Shown: in pieces, positions 25,697-33,845 of the stretch
Position numbering within the stretch: the first letter of the stretch is position 1
Layout: every line of letters begins with the position of its first letter
DNA from: JBFGFX01 sp965232455
GTDB lineage: Bacteria; Pseudomonadota; Gammaproteobacteria; Steroidobacterales; Woeseiaceae
DNA length: 64,000 nucleotides
Assembly (NCBI GenBank): GCA_965232455.1
Contig: OZ246981.1
Span: forward strand, 930,001 to 994,000
Direction: 5' to 3'
Position numbers and translations under genes: made by a program
The notes under the pieces: model-generated
The model's database searches: none
What the model was told of the DNA's origin: nothing
What the model saw: the letters and a program-made list of their open reading frames with translations, nothing else

Positions 25697-26167
25697 ATCC
25701 GGGGCCGAGTGGCGATCGATTGGGAAGGTCCAGGCGACCAGCAAATCAATTGCCGCAGAAGGGTTCGGCATGGCACGTGTTCTCGTGGACCCGGCTTATT
25801 AGCCCGAAATCTTCTCGCCGGCTACGACCGTTGGTGGTTGTCTGCGGCAGCATAAGTCAAAGTCCGATGAGTCACTTAAGAGACAGCTATGGTAGGCACA
25901 GATCATTCGTAACTGGAATTTTCAGGTTGCGAGATCCAACGCTGTGACTAGTGCTTGGTAGCGTTGGCAGCTAGCCCTAGCTACCACGAAAACAAAAAAC
26001 CCGGTTTCGCACCGGGTTTGTTGTGCGTGCCAAACGGTCATTCGATATCCGCATCGCCGTCGAAAGCGGCCATTTGGCTGATAGGATGGTGATGGACTGC
26101 TAATGACGCATTGCAGACATCATCGAAAGCCACTTGGAAATATGAAATCCAGCAGGAGAGCCCGCTC
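25697..26167. other. Gene-free stretch holding repeat copy E
   Basis: 471 bases without a credible gene between the hypothetical protein and the M28 peptidase. The only structured element seen is repeat copy E. Confidence 0.45.
25964..26019 (+). repeat. Dispersed intergenic repeat, divergent copy E, with terminator
   Basis: GCAGCTAGCCCTAGCTACCA (25967-25986) is a degenerate core. The hairpin ACCCGGT-TTCGC-ACCGGGT (25999-26017) with a T-run is intact, preceded by an A-rich linker as in copies H and I. Confidence 0.6.
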
Positions 26168-27559
26168 ATGCACAAACTATGGATCGCCAGTCTATGTTTA
26201 CTGGCTTCGGTTGTACAAGCAGAGGACGTTGCGGATATTCCCGAGGCAGTACGCGAGAACGTGGCGCTACTGATCCAGAAAGGCCTGGACGACACCGTAG
26301 CCTATGCATTCGTTCGCGACCTGACGACGGAGGTCGGCCCGCGACTGGCCGGTTCGGAAGCGGAAGCGCGGGCGCGAAATTGGGCGACGCAAGAACTCGC
26401 CGAGCTCGGATTCTCCAACATCCGCACCGAGCCTTTCATGATTCCCTATTGGTCACGACGCGTGGACCGGGCCAGCATCGTTTCGCCTGCGCCGCAGGCC
26501 ATGGTGATCACGGCTCTCGGTGGTTCGACCTCGACGCCTCCGGGCGGTGTCGAGGCCGAAGTGATCCGTTTCGAGAACATGAATGAACTGCGCGCGGCGA
26601 GTACGGACATTGTCGCTGGCAAGATCGTATTTATCGACGAAAAGATGACCCGAACGCAGGACGGCTCGGGTTACGGCATGGCCGTGCGCAAGCGCAGCAA
26701 CTGCGCGACGACGACGAGCAACAAGGACGGCGTCGCTTGCCTGATTCGCTCAGTGGGAACGCAGGCGCGGCGTTTCGCCCACACGGGCATGATGGCGCGC
26801 AGTGCGACTGTCGGCGACGGACCCGCCGCTGCCTTGTCGCCGCCCGATGCAGAGCAGCTCACTCGGTTGCTGGAAAACGGCCCGGTGCAAGTACGGTTGG
26901 ACATCCAAGTCGAAACGCAACCAGAGGCGCTTTCGGGCAACGTCATCGCGGAAGTCGTGGGTCGCGAGCGTCCGCAAGAAATCGTCCTGATCGGTTGCCA
27001 CCTGGACAGCTGGGACCTGGGAACCGGCGCCATCGATGACGGAGCAGGCTGCGGCATTGTGGTTGGCGCCGCTCATCTCATTTTGTCCCTCGATGAAGCA
27101 CCGCGACGCACGATCCGCGTCGTGCTGTACGGCGCGGAGGAAGTCGGCCTCCTGGGCGGCCATGCGTACGCGAAACGGCATGCGAGCGAGATGGACCAAC
27201 ATATCCTTGCCGCGGAGAGCGACTTCGGCGCGGACAAGGTCTGGCGCTTCGACACGCGCTTTGGTGACGGTGCGCTGCACTATGCACGCGCCATTCAGCA
27301 GGTACTGGAGCCGCTTGGCGTCGCGCCCGGTCACAATCTTGCGTCCGGCGGGCCGGACGTTTCCATGCTCCCCCAATTGGGTGTGCCGGTGGTTTCGCCG
27401 AATCAAAACGGCTGGGACTATTTCGATCTGCACCATACGCCGGACGACACGTTTGACAAAATCGACCAGAGCAAACTGAATCAGAATGTCGCAACGTACG
27501 CAGCATTCGCTTACCTTGCCGCCGAGATGGATTGGGATTTCCGCCAGTCGACAAAGTAG
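26168..27559 (+). CDS. M28-family zinc peptidase, exported
   Basis: A 463-residue exported aminopeptidase-like enzyme. Signal peptide MHKLWIASLCLLASVVQA. A PA-type insert at about 110-200 (GKIVFIDEKMTRTQDGSGY) precedes the catalytic domain. Zinc ligands and catalytic residues are visible: GCHLDSWDLGTGAIDDGAG (His and Asp), YGAEEVGLLGG (Glu-Glu), ESDFGAD (Asp) and LHHTPDDTFD (His). The enzyme should act on N-terminal residues of peptides, or on glutamate-type carboxypeptidase substrates, in the periplasm or outside. ATG 26168 has AGGAGAG upstream. Monocistronic. Confidence 0.92.
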   Translation: MHKLWIASLCLLASVVQAEDVADIPEAVRENVALLIQKGLDDTVAYAFVRDLTTEVGPRLAGSEAEARARNWATQELAELGFSNIRTEPFMIPYWSRRVDRASIVSPAPQAMVITALGGSTSTPPGGVEAEVIRFENMNELRAASTDIVAGKIVFIDEKMTRTQDGSGYGMAVRKRSNCATTTSNKDGVACLIRSVGTQARRFAHTGMMARSATVGDGPAAALSPPDAEQLTRLLENGPVQVRLDIQVETQPEALSGNVIAEVVGRERPQEIVLIGCHLDSWDLGTGAIDDGAGCGIVVGAAHLILSLDEAPRRTIRVVLYGAEEVGLLGGHAYAKRHASEMDQHILAAESDFGADKVWRFDTRFGDGALHYARAIQQVLEPLGVAPGHNLASGGPDVSMLPQLGVPVVSPNQNGWDYFDLHHTPDDTFDKIDQSKLNQNVATYAAFAYLAAEMDWDFRQSTK

Positions 27560-27778
27560 GCATGCGAGCGGAGCGACCGGCAAGGATCGTCTGCTTGGGT
27601 TTTGCTACCGATCCTGGGTAGAGAGATCGGCGCGGGGCGTTGTGTCAACCGTTTCGCTCACGGCCGTACGCCCCGTCCACCAGTTGTCGAGTTGCTTCGT
27701 AACAGTCCGTACAAAAGGTCGCTAAGTCAGCCAAAAGGACCGGCTTCGGCCAGACACCGGTGTGGCGGTGATATCCAC

Positions 27779-28672
27779 TCAGGCGCGGTCCGCCGACCTC
27801 ATACGATCCCTAAAGAAATTCTTGAACTCCCGCTGCCGCCGCAGCATCAGACGATCGCGTGCATACAGCAGGTAAAGATGCTTGCCGGGCAGGCCCTCGC
27901 CGGGACGCACCTCCACCAATTCGCCCTTGTCCAGTTCCTCCTTGATGGCGATATCCAGAAGTACGCCCATACACAGACCAGCGCGAATTGCGGCCCGCAC
28001 GCCATCCAGGTCCGTTACCGTATGTGTGTTTGAAGCGCTGAAATCGATCCCCCATTTCTTGAGCCGCGCTCTGACGGGGACGGACAGATTTATGGGGACA
28101 GTTGCCACGATGTTTGCGCCCGATAATCTGCTCGATTCGCTGCCCAATCGCTTCATGTACGCCGGTGTTGCGCACAATACCGGTTGAACGCGCATCAACG
28201 GCACCGCGACGAGGCCCGCATGGTCGTCGACCCGGCCGATGCGAAGTGCAAAATCGATGTTGGCTTCCTGCAGGTTCTGCAGTGTTTCGTCGAAGATGAG
28301 ATCGAAGCGAATCCCGGCATGCGCCTGCGAGAATTCCGTAAGCGCACCGTAAACGAATCCGACCGCGAGCGCTCGCGAAAGAGTGATCGAGATTCGGCCG
28401 TCCATCGACGACTGCGCCGCGCGCAGCCCGTCCTCCGCATTCTCCACCGCCGCCAATATCTCGCGGCACTGGATGTAAAACCGCTGACCCAGTTGCGTCA
28501 CGCGCACGCCGGATGCCGTGCGATCCAGCAGCTTCGTCCCGGTATCCAATTCGAGCGCTCGAATCTGCTTGCTTACCGCTGCCACGGAAATATCCAGGAC
28601 TCTGGCAGCCTCACTGAGTGAGCCACGCTCGGCCGCTGCGACAAAAATCTGGTATTGACGAAACTTCGACAC
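27779..28672 (-). CDS. LysR-family transcriptional regulator
   Basis: A 297-residue regulator. The HTH is FVAAAERGSLSEAARVLDIS then VAAVSKQIRALE (about 10-41), and the effector domain includes a typical LDLIFDETLQNLQEANIDFALRIG-like segment. It belongs to the CrgA/DmlR-like group judged by the RTASGVRVTQLGQRFY linker. The start is GTG at 28672. Transcribed divergently from an SRPBCC gene 111 bases away, which it probably regulates through the 17-base palindrome between them. Confidence 0.9.
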   Translation of the reverse strand: MSKFRQYQIFVAAAERGSLSEAARVLDISVAAVSKQIRALELDTGTKLLDRTASGVRVTQLGQRFYIQCREILAAVENAEDGLRAAQSSMDGRISITLSRALAVGFVYGALTEFSQAHAGIRFDLIFDETLQNLQEANIDFALRIGRVDDHAGLVAVPLMRVQPVLCATPAYMKRLGSESSRLSGANIVATVPINLSVPVRARLKKWGIDFSASNTHTVTDLDGVRAAIRAGLCMGVLLDIAIKEELDKGELVEVRPGEGLPGKHLYLLYARDRLMLRRQREFKNFFRDRMRSADRA

Positions 28673-28688
28673 AGTGGTTTTCTTTTTG

Positions 28689-28705
28689 GTTAATGTACTA
28701 TTAAC
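28689..28705. promoter_or_regulatory. Candidate LysR operator in a divergent promoter
   Basis: GTTAAT-GTACT-ATTAAC is a perfect inverted repeat (6-bp arms) 17 bases upstream of the LysR start and 79 upstream of the SRPBCC start. A further GGTTAA half-site follows at about 28719. It fits a T-N11-A LysR box. Confidence 0.6.
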
Positions 28706-28783
28706 TTACTGTTACTTTCGGTTAAGCGATCCTAACACTACCATGCGCCCTATCTCCAGACTCCTAATCAGACAGGTGCGATC

Positions 28784-29239
28784 ATGGTGCAACTAGCGCA
28801 AATCAAGAAATCCTTCGAGCTCCCTTCAAGCCGCGTATACCAGTACGTCGTCGACATGGAAAACTATGGAAACTGGTTTCCCGGCGTGATTGATATTCGC
28901 TCGGTCGATGAGCTGCCGCCGGGAGCTGTCGGCAAACGTTACCTAGAGAAGATCGAGTTTCCGGAAGGGCCGGGTGAACTCACCATCGAAGTCAAACAGG
29001 CAATACCGAACGAACGCTTTGTCATGGAGGGCGACCTGCCGCAGCTGCTTCCGCGCATGACCGTCGATATCGCAGACACCGGTGATGACGGTTGCCGGCT
29101 CACGCTTACCTACGAAAGCCGTCATCCGGACGTCGCTGCGGATTCGGCCATGGTGGATACCTTGCATCGCGACCTGATGACGCGCGGTGAAACCGCGTTA
29201 CGGACGCTTCAGCAAATATTGTCGCGGACGCCGATTTGA
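28784..29239 (+). CDS. SRPBCC (polyketide cyclase-like) protein
   Basis: A 151-residue single-domain START-like protein: IKKSFELPSSRVYQYVVDME, NYGNWFPGVIDIRSVDELPP, GKRYLEKIEFPEGPGELTIE, and the C-terminal helix DTLHRDLMTRGETALRTLQQ. It probably binds a hydrophobic ligand; no catalytic set is identifiable. AGGTG precedes ATG 28784. Divergent from a LysR gene, so likely under its control. Confidence 0.85.
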   Translation: MVQLAQIKKSFELPSSRVYQYVVDMENYGNWFPGVIDIRSVDELPPGAVGKRYLEKIEFPEGPGELTIEVKQAIPNERFVMEGDLPQLLPRMTVDIADTGDDGCRLTLTYESRHPDVAADSAMVDTLHRDLMTRGETALRTLQQILSRTPI

Positions 29240-29502
29240 GGTTGGTAAAGCCTCATAACCTCACAGTTTGACGAAAACCGGCGTTGAGCAGATCAAGAAA
29301 AGCGCCAGAACCAAAATTTTGGCGCTGGCGATCGAGACGATGAAGAACGGAAGAACCGTGTCCGGAAGATGAGACAGAAGCGACGACCAAAACCCGATTG
29401 ACAAAAACAAGAACTCCGGTTGATGTAAGTGTGTTGGTGTTGTATAACACCAGTATGCCAAGCGACCGCTGGCTCGGCGATGGTGTTTCAGGGAGGGAGG
29501 CA

Positions 29503-30219
29503 GTGACGGAATCTCCAGTGTTGATGGTCCATATCGGCGGCGGCACGATCGGTTTGCTCGCGGGCGCGGCGGCACTGTTTTTACGCAAGGGTTCTGCCAG
29601 GCATCGCGCAGCAGGACAGGTTTTTGTCCTGTCGATGCTGGTCATGGCCGTCAGCGCGTCCGTTGTGGCGTATTCGATCAAAGAATGGAGCAATGTGCTG
29701 GGCGGCATCACAACGATATACGTCGTCACGACAGCCTGGATGACCCTCCGGCGCAACGAGGGAGAGCGCGGTGTTTTCGAGCTTGTCGCGTTTCTTGTCG
29801 CGGTTGCGGCCGTTGTCGGCAATCTGAGCTTCGGCGCGCAGGCGGCGAATACCCAAACCGGTCTGGTGGACGGCCTTCCCGCCGGTGTTTTTTACGTTTT
29901 TGCGGGCGTGATGGCGCTTTTCGCCGCCGGTGACCTCAGGCTGATCCTGCGGGGCGGTATCTACGGCACGCAACGCATTGCGCGACATCTGCTGCGTATG
30001 TGCTATGCGGTATTTACGGCAGCAGGTTCCCTGTTCCTCGGACAGATGCAGGTGTTCCCCGAATTCATCCGCGATAGCAACGTTCTATTTGTGCTGCCGA
30101 TGGTACCGCTGGTGTTGATGGTTTTCTGGTCGATCCGCGTTCGCCGGGTCAACCGTTACGCAAAAGCCAAGGGAAATCTGCCAGACAGTTTCTCGCGGAC
30201 TGGCGTCGAAAGCTGGTGA
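29503..30219 (+). CDS. Multi-spanning membrane protein (DUF2306-like)
   Basis: A 238-residue integral membrane protein with about seven hydrophobic helices, starting LMVHIGGGTIGLLAGAAALF and ending VLPMVPLVLMVFWSIRVRR. A charged RKGSARHRAAGQVFVLSML loop resembles the conserved RxxHRxxG motif of DUF2306-type proteins, in which such residues face haem or quinone; this link is tentative. GTG at 29503 is preferred because GGGAGGGAGG lies directly upstream; the open frame extends to 29398. Function unknown. Confidence 0.75.
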   Translation: MTESPVLMVHIGGGTIGLLAGAAALFLRKGSARHRAAGQVFVLSMLVMAVSASVVAYSIKEWSNVLGGITTIYVVTTAWMTLRRNEGERGVFELVAFLVAVAAVVGNLSFGAQAANTQTGLVDGLPAGVFYVFAGVMALFAAGDLRLILRGGIYGTQRIARHLLRMCYAVFTAAGSLFLGQMQVFPEFIRDSNVLFVLPMVPLVLMVFWSIRVRRVNRYAKAKGNLPDSFSRTGVESW

Positions 30220-30270
30220 AGGCTCCCGCAGAAATAGGTGGTATGCGTCAGAAGGGGCAGGAGCTTGTTT

Positions 30271-31080
30271 CTAAGCGGAAAGCTCCTCGTGACGTTCACA
30301 GATCTTCCCCCAAAGGCTGGCAGCTTCCGGCACCATCAGTTTGAACTCGTCGCTTAACGTGGCAACGAGTTCGTCGGCCGAGTCCAGTACACGTTTGCGT
30401 TTGCCTTCGCTCGTCACTATAGAGAATACGCGGCCGCGTAGAACGACGTGAGCGTCCGGACGGCGCGACTGACAGACCAGGTTCTGTACGAAGCCCGACT
30501 CCGGGCTCGTTTGCAGGTAATGGCAGCGAACGGACATTGCTTGTTCGTCGGCAGGTGTGTCCTCGAAGTCAAACGAGAATTCATCATTGCCGAGGTTCTC
30601 CCAGAACTGCCAGAAGCCATCGTCAAGTTGACGCAAGCCGACCGTGAATGGAGCATGATAGTGAGTCTCTTCAAGGAGCCGTATCGGCTGCAGCATGCTT
30701 CCGCCGAAACCGACGTCCGCGAGCCAGCGAGCATCATCGTGGGGCAGGCTCACGAGCAGCGTAAGGTGGTTTGCGTGACAAGTCGGTCCACGGTGTGCGC
30801 GCATGACCGAGGCCGCGATACGCTGTACGTCAAAGCCAATTTGCGACAGTGCCCAGCCGAAAAGGCCATTCTGCTCATAACACCATCCACCACGGCCTCC
30901 GTTTACGATCTTGTCGTAGGCGTTCTCGACTTCGGTCGTTAGCGAATTGCCGAGCTGGACATCGAGATTCTCGAACGGGACGGTGTGATTGTGGGCTCGT
31001 AAAAGAGCACCGAGTGTGTCGAGTGTCGGTGCCGTCACACCAGACCAACCGATCCTCTCGAAATAGTCTCTGAGGTTCAT
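30271..31080 (-). CDS. nat: Arylamine N-acetyltransferase
   Basis: A 269-residue cytoplasmic enzyme that transfers acetyl from acetyl-CoA to arylamines and hydrazines. All three catalytic residues are in their usual settings: Cys in GGRGGWCYEQNGLF (about 62-75), His in CHANHLTLLVSL (about 101-112) and Asp in WLADVGFGGS (about 119-128). The opening MNLRDYFERIGW and HTVPFENLDVQLG are typical. Full length. The start at 31080 is supported by alignment of the opening with the family. Confidence 0.93.
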   Translation of the reverse strand: MNLRDYFERIGWSGVTAPTLDTLGALLRAHNHTVPFENLDVQLGNSLTTEVENAYDKIVNGGRGGWCYEQNGLFGWALSQIGFDVQRIAASVMRAHRGPTCHANHLTLLVSLPHDDARWLADVGFGGSMLQPIRLLEETHYHAPFTVGLRQLDDGFWQFWENLGNDEFSFDFEDTPADEQAMSVRCHYLQTSPESGFVQNLVCQSRRPDAHVVLRGRVFSIVTSEGKRKRVLDSADELVATLSDEFKLMVPEAASLWGKICERHEELSA

Positions 31081-31097
31081 GCCGCAAATTATGCATT

Positions 31098-31181
31098 AAT
31101 GGCTGTTGTTGGCGTCAAGTAGTTACCACAGCCTGCCCCCACCACCACTCGAGAATGGCCCTTCACATGCAGGGCCTCTTT
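31098..31181 (+). repeat. Dispersed intergenic repeat, copy G, with hairpin
   Basis: Left part AATGGCTGTTGTTGGCG resembles copies B and C. The core AGCCTGCCCCCACCACCA (31130-31147) is followed by a hairpin GGCCCT-TCACATGC-AGGGCC (31157-31176) that differs in sequence but keeps its place. It sits between two divergent genes, where no transcription termination is needed. Confidence 0.65.
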
Positions 31182-31309
31182 CGTGGACAGGTCCCCAACG
31201 GAAACGACTTGTTACAGATTCAGCGGCAACTCGATGCTACAGTTTCGTGCACAACTGCTAGAAAAATGATCGTGAAGACACATGAGTTGGCAGGCGCGAG
31301 GATACCGAT

Positions 31310-33127
31310 ATGACGGATTATCTGTGGCGTACCACGTTGTTTCTTGCACTGGCATTTCTTGCTGTCAGCGCTACCGCTCAGGATGTCGCGGATACGATTT
31401 ACAGCGGCGGGCCGATTCTGACGATTGACGATACACAGCCGATTGTCGAAGCGGTAGCAGTCCGTGAGGGGCGCATCCTGGCCGTCGGGGACACCGATAG
31501 CATACTCGCGCATCGAGGCGACTCGACCGACGTTGTTGACCTGGCCGGGCGCACGATGGTGCCGGGATTCGTCGACAGCCACGGCCACGTGGTCATGGGC
31601 GGATTGCAGGCGCTCTCGGCCAACCTTCTCGCGCCACCCGACGGGCAGGTGGTCGATATCGACAGCCTCAAGGCCGCACTGTCCGACTGGGCGGACGAGA
31701 ATTCGGATGTCGTCGACCGCGTGAACATGATCATCGGTTTCGGCTATGACAATGCTCAACTGGCGGAAGTCAGCCACCCGACGCGTGAAGACCTCGATGA
31801 GGTATCCGCCGACATTCCAATCCTCATCGTGCACCAGTCCGGTCATCTCGGCGTCGCAAACTCGGCGGCGCTTGAGAGGGCCGGCATCGACGCAACCTCC
31901 GACGCGCCTCCCGGCGGCGTCATTCGCAGGGACGAAAATGGCGAACCCAACGGTGTGCTTGAAGAATACGCATTCTTCGCCGTCCTGGTCCCGCTAATAG
32001 GTGATCTGGGGCAGGAAGGCCTCGATGCCTTCGCTCGGGCCGGCAGCCGGTTGTGGGCAAGTTACGGCTATACGACGGCGCAGGATGGCCGATCGTCAGC
32101 TGGGATTGTCGAGACGCTCAATTCACTGGGCGCCGCCGGCGAAATCCCGATCGATGTGGTCGCTTATCCCGATGTGCTGGAAAACCGCGACTACATCGCC
32201 GCGAACGTTTCGAGAGACTATATCGACAGGATTCGTGTAGGCGGCTGCAAACTGACCATCGACGGATCGCCGCAGGGATTCACTGCACTGAGGGACAGGC
32301 CGTACTACGACCCGGTCGGCGACTACGAGGATGGCTATGCCGGCTATGCGGCCATTACGAAGGAACAGTTGCAGGGCGCGGTGAACTGGTGCTACGAAAG
32401 GGGCATCCAGATCCTTGTCCACGCCAACGGCGAAGGCGCTTCCGACATGCTGATCGAGGCGCTCGAAGCCGCGCAGGAGCGATACGACACCCCGAACAAT
32501 CGTCCGGTATTGATTCATGGTCAGTTCTTGCGCGAGGACCAGGTCGACAGCTACAAGAGGCTCGGCGTGTTCCTGTCGCTATTCCCGATGCACACGTATT
32601 ACTGGGGCGACTGGCATCGAGATCACACCGTGGGACCGGAGAATGCCCAGAACATTTCGCCGACCGGTTGGGCCCGGGAGCGCGGCATGATGTTCGGCTC
32701 GCATCATGACGCGCCGGTTGCGTTTCCGGACAGCATGCGAATACTGTCCGCCACGGTAACCCGACGCACTCGGTCCGGTGACATCCTCGGCCCCGATCAG
32801 CGCGTGGACGTGATGACGGCCCTGAAGGCGATGACAATCTGGCCTGCGTGGCAGCATTTCGAGGAGAGCGACAAGGGCTCCATTGAAATCGGCAAGCTTG
32901 CCGATTTCGTCATCCTGTCCGACAACCCGATGACGGTGGATCCGGACGAGCTTGCCGAGGTTCAGGTGTTGGTCACGATTAAGGATGACGAGGTCGTCTA
33001 CGACGCGGACACTGCACCACAAAGTGCGCGCGGCGGAGTGCCGCTTGTTTCGGATCCTGTGGCTGGGCACGAATTGCTATTGGCCCTTTACGAAGGCGTC
33101 GAGCGACCTCCAGCTATCTCTCAGTGA
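31310..33127 (+). CDS. Exported amidohydrolase, YtcJ-like
   Basis: A 605-residue metal-dependent hydrolase of the amidohydrolase superfamily (Amidohydro_3). A signal peptide (TTLFLALAFLAVSATAQ) implies export. Metal-binding HxH is in VPGFVDSHGHVV (about 84-95). Further family landmarks are GFGYDNAQLAE, a downstream His (ILIVHQSGHLG), KLTIDGSPQGFTALRDRPYY and LADFVILSDNPMTVDPDEL near the end. GAGG precedes ATG 31310. It lies upstream of, but about 210 bases from, the molybdenum hydroxylase pair. Substrate unknown. Confidence 0.88.
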   Translation: MTDYLWRTTLFLALAFLAVSATAQDVADTIYSGGPILTIDDTQPIVEAVAVREGRILAVGDTDSILAHRGDSTDVVDLAGRTMVPGFVDSHGHVVMGGLQALSANLLAPPDGQVVDIDSLKAALSDWADENSDVVDRVNMIIGFGYDNAQLAEVSHPTREDLDEVSADIPILIVHQSGHLGVANSAALERAGIDATSDAPPGGVIRRDENGEPNGVLEEYAFFAVLVPLIGDLGQEGLDAFARAGSRLWASYGYTTAQDGRSSAGIVETLNSLGAAGEIPIDVVAYPDVLENRDYIAANVSRDYIDRIRVGGCKLTIDGSPQGFTALRDRPYYDPVGDYEDGYAGYAAITKEQLQGAVNWCYERGIQILVHANGEGASDMLIEALEAAQERYDTPNNRPVLIHGQFLREDQVDSYKRLGVFLSLFPMHTYYWGDWHRDHTVGPENAQNISPTGWARERGMMFGSHHDAPVAFPDSMRILSATVTRRTRSGDILGPDQRVDVMTALKAMTIWPAWQHFEESDKGSIEIGKLADFVILSDNPMTVDPDELAEVQVLVTIKDDEVVYDADTAPQSARGGVPLVSDPVAGHELLLALYEGVERPPAISQ

Positions 33128-33338
33128 CGGTGCCGAGCGGTATTGTGTTTTAGGCTAACTGCTGCCTCACCGGTCGCGCAATACGTGCAGCAAGACGCAT
33201 CGGACGGCTGACGTTCAGCATCGGGAAAACCGAGGCGTCAGCCCACATATATCTGCTTTAGTTGATCGTTTCAGTAGGTAAAACTGCCGAGGCACAAGAA
33301 ATTCGTCCTGCGCTGCAGCGCAAGCATAGAGGATTGTC

Positions 33339-33845
33339 ATGGTCACGTTCACACTGAATGGCGAACCCGTTCGCGTTGAAGAGGACGGGGGCACTCCGCT
33401 TCTGTGGGTGCTGCGCGATACATTGAAGCTCTACGGCACCAAGTACGGGTGTGGCCGGGCACTGTGTGGAGCGTGCACCGTGCACCTCGACGGTGCACCC
33501 GTTCGGGCCTGTGTCGTCCCCATCGAGTCCGTGGCGGATCGATCCGTGACCACGATCGAGGGTCTCGGAGCCGGCGAGCCTCATCCGCTGCAGGCCGCCT
33601 GGATAGCTGCCGATGTGCCGCAATGCGGCTACTGCCAGCCGGGCCAGATCATGAGCGCCGCCGCACTGCTGGCATCGAATACCAACCCGAGTGACTCCGA
33701 CATCGAAGAAGCCATGCGGGGCAACCTGTGTCGCTGCGGCACCTACGATCGCATCCGTGGCGCGATCAAAGACGCCGGCGAACGACTGCGCACAAACCAG
33801 TCGGCGCCGTCGACCGATAGCGACACCACGGAGGCGCGCACATGA
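33339..33845 (+). CDS. [2Fe-2S] small subunit of a molybdenum hydroxylase (IorA-like)
   Basis: A 168-residue electron-transfer subunit. The N-terminal plant-type ferredoxin cluster is YGCGRALCGACTVHLDG with Cys (about 41, 46, 49), and the second cluster is PQCGYCQPGQIMS and NLCRCGTYDRI, the family pattern C-G-x-C and C-R-C. It matches isoquinoline 1-oxidoreductase alpha and related aldehyde/xanthine dehydrogenase subunits. AGAGGA precedes ATG 33339. The stop overlaps the next gene's start (ATGA). Confidence 0.92.
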   Translation: MVTFTLNGEPVRVEEDGGTPLLWVLRDTLKLYGTKYGCGRALCGACTVHLDGAPVRACVVPIESVADRSVTTIEGLGAGEPHPLQAAWIAADVPQCGYCQPGQIMSAAALLASNTNPSDSDIEEAMRGNLCRCGTYDRIRGAIKDAGERLRTNQSAPSTDSDTTEART

